From NCBI RefSeq assembly GCF_018130785.1, contig NZ_JAFCJT010000021.1:1-64000 (forward strand): a stretch of DNA of 64,000 bases. Reading direction: 5' to 3'. The DNA is from Bradyrhizobium liaoningense. Its GTDB lineage: Bacteria > Pseudomonadota > Alphaproteobacteria > Rhizobiales > Xanthobacteraceae. Of this stretch, positions 26,868-34,669 are shown piece after piece. Below the pieces are notes generated by a model that was not told where the DNA came from, searched no databases, and was given only the letters and a program-made list of their open reading frames with translations. The translations under genes and the position numbers were made by a program. How positions within the stretch are numbered: position 1 is the first letter of the stretch; each line of letters opens with the position of its first letter.

Positions 26868-27809
26868 CTAGTACCGGATCCGGGGATCGAGCAGCGTATA
26901 GGCGACGTCGATCAGGAGATTGACGACGACATAGATCAGCGACGTCAGCAGGATCATCGCCTGGATCACCGGATAGTCGCGCGCCAGCACAGCGTCCACG
27001 GTGAGGCGGCCGATGCCGGGGATGTTGAACACGCTCTCGGTGACGACGACGCCGGAGATCAGCAGCGCAAAGCCGGTGCCGATCACGGTGATGACGGGCA
27101 CCGCGGCATTGCGCAGCGCATGCCGCATCATCACGGCGACCTCGTTGATGCCCTTCGCGCGGGCAGTGCGGACGTAGTCCTCGCCGAGCACGTCGAGCAT
27201 GGCCGCGCGCGTCATGCGCGCGATCAGCGCGATATAGATGAAGGATAGCGCGCAGGTCGGCAGGATGATGCGTTCGAAAAACGGCCCAAAGCCGTTAAAG
27301 ATGCTGCGGAAGCCCTGCACCGGTACCCAGCGCAGATCGATGGCGAAGATCTCGATCAGGATGTAGCCGACCACGAACACCGGCACCGAGAAGCCGAGCA
27401 CGGATAGACCCATCACGAAACGGTCGATCCAGGTGCCGTGCTTCCACGCCGCGATGACGCCGAGCGGCACGGCGATGATGACGGCGAGGATGATGGTCGA
27501 CAGCGCGATCGAGATCGACGGCTCGACGCGCTGGCTGATCATCTTCATGACCGGCAGGTTGGAGATCAGCGACGTCCCGAGATCGCCGTGCAGCAGCTTG
27601 TTCACCCAGGTGACGAACTGGACGATCAGCGGCTCGTTCAGGCCGAGCGAGTCGCGGATGCGCTCAAGCCGCTCAGGTGTCGCGTTGTCGCCGGCGAGAA
27701 TCGCGGCGGGGTCGCCCGGCGTCAGCCGCAGCAGCAGGAATACGAACAGCGCGACGACGCCCATCACGGGCACCGCGGCCAGAACGCGGCGAATGAGATA
27801 ACCTAGCAT
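26868..27809 (-). CDS. ABC transporter permease, DppB type
   Basis: 313-residue permease. MLGYLIRRVLAAVPVMGVV and FLLLRLTPGDPAA are the typical DppB start; the EAA loop is at VRTARAKGINEVAVMMRHALRNA, and the end LDVAYTLLDPRIRY is characteristic. First permease gene of the importer operon (DppB, DppC, DppDF), probably continued by the M81, M20 and amidase genes. The DadA-like gene ends 182 bases upstream on the same strand; I see no clear terminator in that gap. Confidence 0.95.
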   Translation of the reverse strand: MLGYLIRRVLAAVPVMGVVALFVFLLLRLTPGDPAAILAGDNATPERLERIRDSLGLNEPLIVQFVTWVNKLLHGDLGTSLISNLPVMKMISQRVEPSISIALSTIILAVIIAVPLGVIAAWKHGTWIDRFVMGLSVLGFSVPVFVVGYILIEIFAIDLRWVPVQGFRSIFNGFGPFFERIILPTCALSFIYIALIARMTRAAMLDVLGEDYVRTARAKGINEVAVMMRHALRNAAVPVITVIGTGFALLISGVVVTESVFNIPGIGRLTVDAVLARDYPVIQAMILLTSLIYVVVNLLIDVAYTLLDPRIRY

Positions 27810-27991
27810 GCACCTATCTCCGGCTGCGGAACTTATGGGGCCCCAAGGCGCCCGTGGATTCGATCGTGTCTATCATGCGCGCCTGTCATTCGGACTGGGA
27901 AGGCCGGCCGGAGATGCCGACCTTTCGGGGCAAATTGTGTGCCAAGGGCAGGGCGGTATCAAGGGGGCGGCCTGCGTCCGATCGGAACCAC

Positions 27992-29290
27992 TCAGGATGC
28001 ATGACGCAACTCGCGCTCAACCTGTGACGGTGCGGTCGGCGGTGCGTTGAGCCCGCGCCAGCCGTCGATGGTTCCGGCAATCATCTGCGCGGTCGCGGCC
28101 GACAAGGTCCAGCCGAGATGGCCGTGGCCGGTGTTGAAGAACACGCCCGGCATCCGTCCTGCGCGCACCACCGGCATCATGTTCGGCATCATCGGCCGCA
28201 GCCCGGCCCAGGGCACGACCTTGGACGTCTCGACGGCGGGGAAGTTGCTGCGCACCCAGTCGACCAGCGGCTGCACGCGATCGGCGCGGATGTCGCGGTT
28301 GAAGTCGTTGAATTCGGCAGTGCCGGCAACGCGGAAACGATCCGCGCCAAGCCGGCTGGTGACGATTTTTGCGGCTTCGTCGAGCAGGCTCACGGTGGGC
28401 GTCGCGTTGCGGCTCTCAGTGGTGTCGAGCTGAACGGTGATGGAATAGCCCTTCACCGGATAGACGTTGACGCGCTCGTCGAGAAGTGCGGCGAAGTGAC
28501 GGCTGGCCACACCGGCGCAGACCACGACGCCGTCCGCTTTCAACATGCCGCGCGCGGACGCGCCCGTGTCGCTTGCGGAGAGATCAGCCCAGCCGATGAC
28601 AAAGCCGCCGCCTGCCCGGGCGATGGAATCGATATTGGCTTCATGGATGAAGGTCGCGCCGCGCCGCTTGCAGGCTTCTGAGAGCCCGCGGGTAAACTTG
28701 TGGATATCGCCGGTCGCATCCGACGGCGTGTAGAAGCCGCCGTAATAATCCTTCCGCAGCGTCGGCTCGATGGCGCGGATTTCCTCCGGCGTCACCGGAT
28801 GCCGATCGAGGCCGCCTTCCTGCAACAGCGCGTTGACGCGCAGGCCGGATTCAAACCCCTTCTTGTCGTGATAGATGTGGAGGATGCCGCGGCGTTCGAG
28901 ATCGAAGTCGATGCCTTCGCGCGTCGCGATATCGAACAGATGCTTGCGGGCTTCGATCGCGAGCCGCGTGGTCTGAACCGTGTTGGCGCGGTAGTTGCCG
29001 ATGTTGGCCACGAACTCGCTCATCCACGAATATTTGTGCCAGTTCGGCCGCGGGTTCATCAGCAGCGGCGCGTCGCGCCGGAACATCCAGCGCAGCCCTT
29101 TCAGGATCGTTGTGGTGCTGTTCCACACTTCGGCATTGCTGGCGGAGAGCTGTCCGCCATTGGCGAAGGACGTTTCCATCGCGGCGTAGCGGTGCTTGTC
29201 GAGCACCGTCACCTTGTAGCCGCGTTCGAGCAGGGCATAGGCGGTCGTTACGCCGGTGATGCCGGCGCCGATGATGGCGATATGGGTCAT
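27992..29290 (-). CDS. FAD-dependent D-amino acid dehydrogenase-like oxidoreductase (DadA/DAO family)
   Basis: 432 residues. FAD-binding IAIIGAGITGVTTAYALLE at the N-terminus, YTPSDATGDIHKFT in the substrate domain, and GHLGWTLSAATAQMIAG at the C-terminus match DadA. It should oxidise a D-amino acid, glycine or an N-methyl glycine to the keto/aldehyde acid plus ammonia or amine. The ATG at 29290 is chosen because the cofactor loop follows at once; the frame stays open through the upstream riboswitch, but that part is RNA. The glycine riboswitch suggests that glycine is substrate, product or signal. Confidence 0.9.
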   Translation of the reverse strand: MTHIAIIGAGITGVTTAYALLERGYKVTVLDKHRYAAMETSFANGGQLSASNAEVWNSTTTILKGLRWMFRRDAPLLMNPRPNWHKYSWMSEFVANIGNYRANTVQTTRLAIEARKHLFDIATREGIDFDLERRGILHIYHDKKGFESGLRVNALLQEGGLDRHPVTPEEIRAIEPTLRKDYYGGFYTPSDATGDIHKFTRGLSEACKRRGATFIHEANIDSIARAGGGFVIGWADLSASDTGASARGMLKADGVVVCAGVASRHFAALLDERVNVYPVKGYSITVQLDTTESRNATPTVSLLDEAAKIVTSRLGADRFRVAGTAEFNDFNRDIRADRVQPLVDWVRSNFPAVETSKVVPWAGLRPMMPNMMPVVRAGRMPGVFFNTGHGHLGWTLSAATAQMIAGTIDGWRGLNAPPTAPSQVERELRHAS

Positions 29291-29349
29291 GGTAGTTCGG
29301 GGCTCCCGTGAGTTAGGATAGGCGAACCGCCGGCCAAAGGCCGTTGGCG

Positions 29350-29577
29350 GCGCCCCATCTGTCACGGTTACCTGAGAGCTTGATCCGGCGCGGACCTCGA
29401 CGAGGTCAGCTTGCGGACTATCCCCTTCGGTGGACGTCACGACCTTGAATCGCGCCGTCTCTCTCCAGATCGTCCTGACGATACAGTCCTTTTGCCTGAG
29501 AGTTTCCGGGGCGGTTGCTCCGTCGGCGCCGCAACGAAAGCTGAAAGCCATCGTTGCGATCTCTCCCGCATCGTCGC
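29350..29577 (-). promoter_or_regulatory. tandem glycine riboswitch upstream of the DadA-like gene
   Basis: On the minus strand two similar aptamers follow each other. The first runs from GCGGGAGAGATCGCAACG to CTCTCAGGCAAAAGGAC; a linker leads to the second, from TCTGGAGAGAGACGGC through CACCGAAGGGG to AGCTCTCAGGTAACCGTGAC. These are the conserved GGAGAGA, CCGAAGGGG and CTCAGG blocks of glycine aptamers, including the AAAGGAC/GACAGA elements. It ends about 60 bases before the start codon, room for an expression platform. In most bacteria these switches turn on glycine use when glycine is abundant. Confidence 0.9.
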
Positions 29578-29672
29578 GTGGACAATCGACCAGTACGATG
29601 CGCCTCATTTTTAGACAAGGCCAAATTTCAATCGCGACTGCCAATGCATTGTGCAGTGCGAAGCCGATTCAT

Positions 29673-30803
29673 TCACTCGAGTGTCGCCAGCAGTCCCGCC
29701 ATCAGGCGGGCGCGCTCGACCAGGCTCTCGACCTCGATGAACTCCTCCAGCGTGTGGCCATTGCCGCCACGCACGCCGAGGCCGTCGAGTGTCGGGATGC
29801 CCATCGCGCCGGTGAAATTGCCGTCGGAGCCGCCGCCGGAACTCGCATGCGGCAGTTCGGCGCCGAGCGATTTTGCGATACCGCGCGCCTTTTCATACAG
29901 CGCCATGGTGCCGGCATCCGGCTCCCATACGGGGCGCGTGACGCCGCGCGTCACCTTGAAAGTGACATCGTTGGTCGTGCCCGACAGCGCCAGCATCCGC
30001 TCGACGCCGCGGTCGAGATCGGCCTGGCGCTTGGCCATGGACAGCGCCTCGCCGGTGGCGGTCGTGGCAACGCAATTGACCCATTGTCCGCCGTGCACGA
30101 CACCGACCGAGAAGGTGCAATCATCGGTCGTCATCGCGTCGATGGCGAGGATCTGCCGCGCCATCTCGCGGATCGCCGAGCGTCCCGCTGACAATGTCGC
30201 GCCGGCATGGCTCGGTCTTCCCGTCGCCTCGAGATTGAAGCGCGCGATGGCGTAACGTCCGGTAGTAACGCCGTTGTCCGCACGGCCGGGCTCGGGCACC
30301 AGCACATATTTGTTGCGCGCGGCTTCCGCTTCGATGATGTCGCGCGTCGAGGGGGTACCGACTTCCTCGTCCGGCGTGAACAGGACGGTGATCGGCAGGG
30401 GCGTGGTGAAGGACGCGCGCGCCAGCTGCCGGATCGCTTCCAGCGAAAGGTAGTTGCCACCCTTCATGTCATAGATGCCGGGGCCGTAGCACTTGTTGCC
30501 CTCGCGCCGCCATTTCAGCTTCTCAATGGTGCCGACCGGGTGGACGGTATCCATGTGCCCGGCGATCAGGATGCCCGGCTCGCCCTGTTTCGGATGCGGG
30601 AAGCGCGCGCGGATGACGCCGCCAAAGCCCTGCCGGCCGCCGATGCGTTCGATCGTCGCACCCATGATCGCCATATCCCGCGCTGCGATATCGAGCATTC
30701 GGTTCACGGCGTCCGCGTCCCAGGTTGGGCTCTCGCATTCCACCCAGGTGCGCAGACCCTCGAGCATCGCCTCGGAATCGAAGGGAAGATTGGCTGGATT
30801 CAT
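29673..30803 (-). CDS. M20 family peptidase (glutamate carboxypeptidase/CPG2-like)
   Basis: 376 residues. Metal-binding and catalytic motifs are ILIAGHMDTVHPVG near residue 80, GPGIYDMKGGNYLS with the bridging Asp, and FTPDEEVGTPSTRD with the catalytic Glu; GRPSHAGATLSAGRSAI is the dimer domain and GGNGHTLEEF gives the last histidine. Members remove C-terminal glutamate or hydrolyse dipeptides. The ATG at 30803 is used; an in-frame TTG lies five codons upstream. It lies upstream of the riboswitch and DadA-like gene and divergent from the binding-protein genes. Confidence 0.92.
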   Translation of the reverse strand: MNPANLPFDSEAMLEGLRTWVECESPTWDADAVNRMLDIAARDMAIMGATIERIGGRQGFGGVIRARFPHPKQGEPGILIAGHMDTVHPVGTIEKLKWRREGNKCYGPGIYDMKGGNYLSLEAIRQLARASFTTPLPITVLFTPDEEVGTPSTRDIIEAEAARNKYVLVPEPGRADNGVTTGRYAIARFNLEATGRPSHAGATLSAGRSAIREMARQILAIDAMTTDDCTFSVGVVHGGQWVNCVATTATGEALSMAKRQADLDRGVERMLALSGTTNDVTFKVTRGVTRPVWEPDAGTMALYEKARGIAKSLGAELPHASSGGGSDGNFTGAMGIPTLDGLGVRGGNGHTLEEFIEVESLVERARLMAGLLATLE

Positions 30804-31070
30804 CTTAATGTCTCTCAAGCTTCAAAGATGGAACGCGCATTGCATTGGCGCGGGGCAGGACAGGCCGGGAGTGTTGTAGAGCTAAACCGATCTTTGTGGA
30901 GCCCGTGCGTGTGATGCCATGGGCTGCACCGAAACCGGATTGACGCGCTCAACACTGTCTGCAAGTCTCGAAAGATAAAGGCATTGCATGAGGTTAGTTC
31001 GCCTAACGAATGATCCTGATGCTCAACCAATAATCTGCCTTTGAACAGTTTCACGTCAGGAGAAACTTTT

Positions 31071-32678
31071 ATGTTGAGCTTGATGCGCCGGGGGCGTCGC
31101 GCGTTCGTCTCCACACTTGCGCTGTCGGTCGTCGCGCTTTCGACGGCGATGGCCTCGCCGGTGTTTGCCGCCGGCAAGACCATCACCGCGGTGATGCATT
31201 CGGATCTGCGCATCATCGATCCGATTTTCACCACCGCCTACATCACGCGTGACCATGGCTACATGGTCTACGACACGCTGATCGCGACGGACTCGAACTT
31301 CAAGATCCAGCCGCAGATGGCGGACTGGAAGATCTCCGACGACAAGCTCACCTACACCTTCACGCTGCGCGACGGCCTGAAGTGGCACGACGGTACGCCG
31401 GTGACGGCGGAAGACTGCGTCGCTTCGCTGAAGCGCTGGGCCGCGGTCGACGGCATGGGCCAGCAGATGATGCAGTTTACTGCGAGCATCGAGGCGACCG
31501 ACCCCAAGACGATCACGCTGAAGCTGAAGGAGCCTTACGGCCTCGTGCTCGAATCCATCGGCAAGCCGTCCTCGCGCGTCGCCTTCATGATGCCGAAGCG
31601 TCTCGCTGAAACGCCGCCGGACAAGCAGATCCCCGAGCAGGTCGGCTCGGGTCCGTTCAAGTTCGTGCAGGGCGAATTCCAGCCCGGCGTGAAGGCGGTC
31701 TACGTCAAGAACACCGACTACGTGCCGCGCAAGGAGGCGTCGAGCTGGACTGCCGGCGGCAAGCTGGTCAAGGTCGATCGCGTCGAATGGATCACCATGC
31801 CGGATGCGCAGACCGCAGTGAACGCGCTGCAATCGGGCGACATCGACTTCATGGAAGTGCCGCCGTGGGATCTGCTGCCCGTGCTTGAAGGCAATGCCGA
31901 CCTCAAGGTCGAGACGCTGAACAAGTTCGGCTACCAGACCCTCGGGCGCATGAACTTCCTCTATCCGCCCTTCGACAATCCGAAGATCCGCCGTGCCGCA
32001 CTTCTGGCGATGAACCAGAAGGACGTGCTCGACGCGCTCGTCGGCAATCCCAAATACTACAAGATCTGCGGTGCGTTCTTCATCTGCGATACGCCGTTCG
32101 CCACCGACGTCGGCTCGGAATCGCTGGTCAAGGGCAACGGCATGGCCGAAGCCAAGAAGGCGCTCGCCGAGTCCGGCTATGACGGCACGCCCGTCGTGGT
32201 CATGGTGCCCGGCGACGTCGTGACGCTGAAGGCGCAGCCGACCGTTGCGGTGCAGCTGCTCCGCGAGGCCGGCTTCAAGGTCGACGCGCAGGCGACCGAC
32301 TGGCAGACGGTGGTGAGCCGTCGCGCCAGCCAGAAGCCCCCGAAGGAGGGCGGCTGGAACATGTTCTTCACCAACTGGGTCAGCGCCGACGTGTCCAACC
32401 CGATCGCCAATCTCTCGATCGGCGGCCAGGGCAAGAAGGGTTGGTTCGGCTGGGCGGAGAACGCCAAGATCGAGAAGCTCAAGGACGACTTCGTTCGCGC
32501 CGCCTCGCTCGACGATCAGAAGAAGATCGCGGCCGAGATCCAGAAGGAAGCCTACGACCAGGTGATCTACGTGCCGCTCGGCCAGTACCTGGCGCCGAGC
32601 GCGTGGCGGAAGTCGCTCACCGGCGTGCTCGATGGCCCGGCGACCCCGCTGTTCTGGAACATCGACAAGTCCGAGTAA
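31071..32678 (+). CDS. peptide-type ABC transporter substrate-binding protein (tandem copy 1)
   Basis: 535-residue periplasmic solute-binding protein, family 5 (DppA/OppA). It has a signal peptide (RRGRRAFVSTLALSVVALS, cleavage after ASPVFA), followed by the lobe start KTITAVMHSDLRIIDPIF and the family motif YTFTLRDGLKWHDGTPVTAED. CGAFFICDTPF holds two cysteines. AGGAGA lies ten bases before the ATG. It is divergent from the M20 gene and faces away from the Dpp permease genes but is probably their receptor. A near-identical copy follows. Confidence 0.95.
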   Translation: MLSLMRRGRRAFVSTLALSVVALSTAMASPVFAAGKTITAVMHSDLRIIDPIFTTAYITRDHGYMVYDTLIATDSNFKIQPQMADWKISDDKLTYTFTLRDGLKWHDGTPVTAEDCVASLKRWAAVDGMGQQMMQFTASIEATDPKTITLKLKEPYGLVLESIGKPSSRVAFMMPKRLAETPPDKQIPEQVGSGPFKFVQGEFQPGVKAVYVKNTDYVPRKEASSWTAGGKLVKVDRVEWITMPDAQTAVNALQSGDIDFMEVPPWDLLPVLEGNADLKVETLNKFGYQTLGRMNFLYPPFDNPKIRRAALLAMNQKDVLDALVGNPKYYKICGAFFICDTPFATDVGSESLVKGNGMAEAKKALAESGYDGTPVVVMVPGDVVTLKAQPTVAVQLLREAGFKVDAQATDWQTVVSRRASQKPPKEGGWNMFFTNWVSADVSNPIANLSIGGQGKKGWFGWAENAKIEKLKDDFVRAASLDDQKKIAAEIQKEAYDQVIYVPLGQYLAPSAWRKSLTGVLDGPATPLFWNIDKSE

Positions 32679-32726
32679 GGCCAGGGAAGGGAAGGCGCGT
32701 CGCGCGCCTCTCGTCCCGATCGTTAC

Positions 32727-32754
32727 GCGGCGCCGCTGTCATCAGCGGCGCCGC
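32727..32754 (+). terminator. hairpin after the first binding-protein gene
   Basis: GCGGCGCCGCTG, TCAT, CAGCGGCGCCGC: a perfect 12-bp inverted repeat 48 bases after the stop codon. No T-run follows, so it may stabilise the 3' end or attenuate and not fully terminate. A related hairpin follows the second copy of the gene. Confidence 0.6.
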
Positions 32755-32759
32755 TCGCC

Positions 32760-32833
32760 AGGAGAATTTCCCAAGAGAGCTTCCAAGAGAATTTCCAGAG
32801 AACCTCCCAAGAAAATTTCTCAGGAGAACTTCA
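32760..32833 (+). repeat. six degenerate tandem repeats of about 12 bases ending in the ribosome binding site
   Basis: Purine-rich units of 11-13 bases with the approximate consensus AGAGAATTTCCCA run from 32760 to 32833. The last unit, AGGAGAACTTCA, is the ribosome binding site of the second binding-protein gene. Several units contain GAGAA or GGAGA. Copy number six is counted by eye. Confidence 0.75.
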
Positions 32834-34441
32834 GTGCTCCAACCCATGCGCCGGGGACGTCGTTCTTTCGCCTCCACACTTGCGATTTCAGTCGTGGCGC
32901 TCTCGGCACTGGCCTCGCCGGTTCTCGCCGCAGGCAAGACCGTTACCGCCGTGATGCATTCGGATCTGCGCATCCTCGATCCGATTTTCACCAGCGCCTA
33001 TATCTCGCGTGATCATGGCTACATGATCTACGACACGCTGATCGCGACGGATTCGAACTTCAAGATCCAGCCGCAGATGGCGGACTGGAAGATCTCCGAC
33101 GACAAGCTGACCTACACCTTCACGCTGCGTGACGGCCTGAAGTGGCATGACGGCACGCCGGTGACGGCGGAAGACTGCGTTGCCTCGCTGAAGCGCTGGG
33201 CCGCGGTCGACGGCATGGGGCAGCAGATGATGCTGTTCACTGCGAGTATCGAGGCGACCGACCCCAAGACGGTCACGCTGAAACTGAAGGAGCCGTACGC
33301 GCTGGTGCTGGACTCGATCGGCAAGCCGTCGTCGCGGGTCGCTTTCATGATGCCGAAGCGTCTGGCCGAGACGCCGGTGGACAAGCAGATTCCCGAGCAG
33401 ATCGGCTCCGGCCCCTTCAAATTCGTGCAGAGCGAATTTCAGCCCGGGGTGAAGTCGATCTACGTCAAGAACACCGACTATGTGCCGCGCAAGGAGCCGG
33501 CGAGCTGGACCGCCGGCGGCAAGGTGGTGAAGGTCGATCGCGTCGAATGGATTACGATGCCGGACGCGCAGACGGCGTTGAACGCGCTTCAGTCGGGTGA
33601 CATCGATTTCATGGAGATTCCTGCCATCGAAATGTTGCCCGCCATCGAAGCCGACAAGGGGCTCAAGCTCGAGATCCTGAACAAGTTCGGATTCCAGACC
33701 GGCGCGCGGATGAACTTCCTCCATCCGCCGTTCGATAACGTCAAGGTCCGCCGCGCTGCACTCCTGGCGATCAAGCAGAAGGACGTGCTGGACGCGCTGA
33801 TCGGCGATCCCAAATACTACAAGGCTTGCGCCGCGATGTTTATCTGCGACACGCCATTCGCGACAGAGATTGGCGGTGAGACCCTCGCGAAGGGCGGCGA
33901 CATCGTTGCGGCCAGGAAGGCGCTCGCCGAATCCGGTTACGACGGGACACCCGTCGTGCTCATGGCGCCGGGCGACGTGCTGACGCTGAAGGCTCAACCG
34001 ATCGTGGTGGCCCAGCAACTCCGCGAAGCCGGCTTCAAGGTCGATTTGCAGGCCACTGACTGGCAGACGGTGGTGAGCCGGCGCGCCAGCCAGAAGCCCC
34101 CGAAGGAGGGCGGCTGGAACATGTTCATCACAAACTGGGTCAGCGCCGACGTGGTCAACCCGATCTCCAACGTCGCTGTCGGCGGGCAGGGCAAGAAGGG
34201 CGGCTGGTTCGGCTGGGCCGAGGACGCCAGGATCGAGCAGCTCAAGGACACCTTCGTTCGTGCAGCTTCGCTCGACGATCAGAAGAAGGTCGCAGTCGAG
34301 ATCCAGAAGGAAGCCTACGATCAGGTACTCTACATGCCGCTAGGTCAGTATCAGTCTCCAAGCGCGTGGCGGAAGTCGATCACCGGTGTGATCGACGGCC
34401 CGGCGACGCCGGTGTTCTGGAACATCGACAAGACCGAGTGA
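32834..34441 (+). CDS. peptide-type ABC transporter substrate-binding protein (tandem copy 2)
   Basis: 535 residues, a paralogue of the protein encoded at 31071 with most residues identical along the whole length. Starts with GTG at 32834: AGGAGA lies six bases upstream, and the start then aligns exactly with copy 1 (V-L-Q-P-MRRGRR against M-L-S-L-MRRGRR). A later ATG at 32846 is possible. Signal peptide cleavage is expected after ASPVLA. Differences cluster around residues 250-290 and 330-350 (for example EIPAIEML in place of EVPPWDLL), which may change ligand choice. Confidence 0.93.
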   Translation: MLQPMRRGRRSFASTLAISVVALSALASPVLAAGKTVTAVMHSDLRILDPIFTSAYISRDHGYMIYDTLIATDSNFKIQPQMADWKISDDKLTYTFTLRDGLKWHDGTPVTAEDCVASLKRWAAVDGMGQQMMLFTASIEATDPKTVTLKLKEPYALVLDSIGKPSSRVAFMMPKRLAETPVDKQIPEQIGSGPFKFVQSEFQPGVKSIYVKNTDYVPRKEPASWTAGGKVVKVDRVEWITMPDAQTALNALQSGDIDFMEIPAIEMLPAIEADKGLKLEILNKFGFQTGARMNFLHPPFDNVKVRRAALLAIKQKDVLDALIGDPKYYKACAAMFICDTPFATEIGGETLAKGGDIVAARKALAESGYDGTPVVLMAPGDVLTLKAQPIVVAQQLREAGFKVDLQATDWQTVVSRRASQKPPKEGGWNMFITNWVSADVVNPISNVAVGGQGKKGGWFGWAEDARIEQLKDTFVRAASLDDQKKVAVEIQKEAYDQVLYMPLGQYQSPSAWRKSITGVIDGPATPVFWNIDKTE

Positions 34442-34460
34442 GGCCAAATCCAGGTAAGGG

Positions 34461-34527
34461 AAGGTGCATCTCGCACCTTCGGTCCGAGCGTTACACGGCG
34501 TCGCTGTCATCGGCGGCGCCGTTTTCG
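34461..34527 (+). terminator. double hairpin terminator after the second binding-protein gene
   Basis: AAGGTGC-ATCTC-GCACCTT (34461-34479) is a perfect hairpin, followed by ACGGCGTCGCTG-TCAT-CGGCGGCGCCGT (34495-34522) with TTTTCGTTT after it. The second hairpin resembles the one at 32727, so the gene duplication carried its 3' flank. This one has the T-run of a Rho-independent terminator. Confidence 0.75.
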
Positions 34528-34669
34528 TTTGTCAGCCTCGTGTCAGTCTTTAACTCTTCCAGTTTCCAATCATTGCTATTTGTTTCTGTTCTGAAATAGA
34601 TGTGCGCAGCTCGCACATCACTTCCTTCCCGTATTGATTCCTGTGCCGATTGATTTTGCACTCCGGGCG

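Noticed and set aside
29291..29644. N-terminal extension of the DadA-like protein
   Set aside because: The open frame passes through the glycine riboswitch; the FAD loop starts right after the ATG at 29290, so the extension is RNA leader.
30992..31007. GTTAG-TTCGC-CTAAC inverted repeat before the first binding-protein gene
   Set aside because: Only five base pairs; too short to call an operator without more copies.
32760..32833. CRISPR-like tandem array
   Set aside because: Units are only about 12 bases, degenerate and without spacers; no cas genes in the window.
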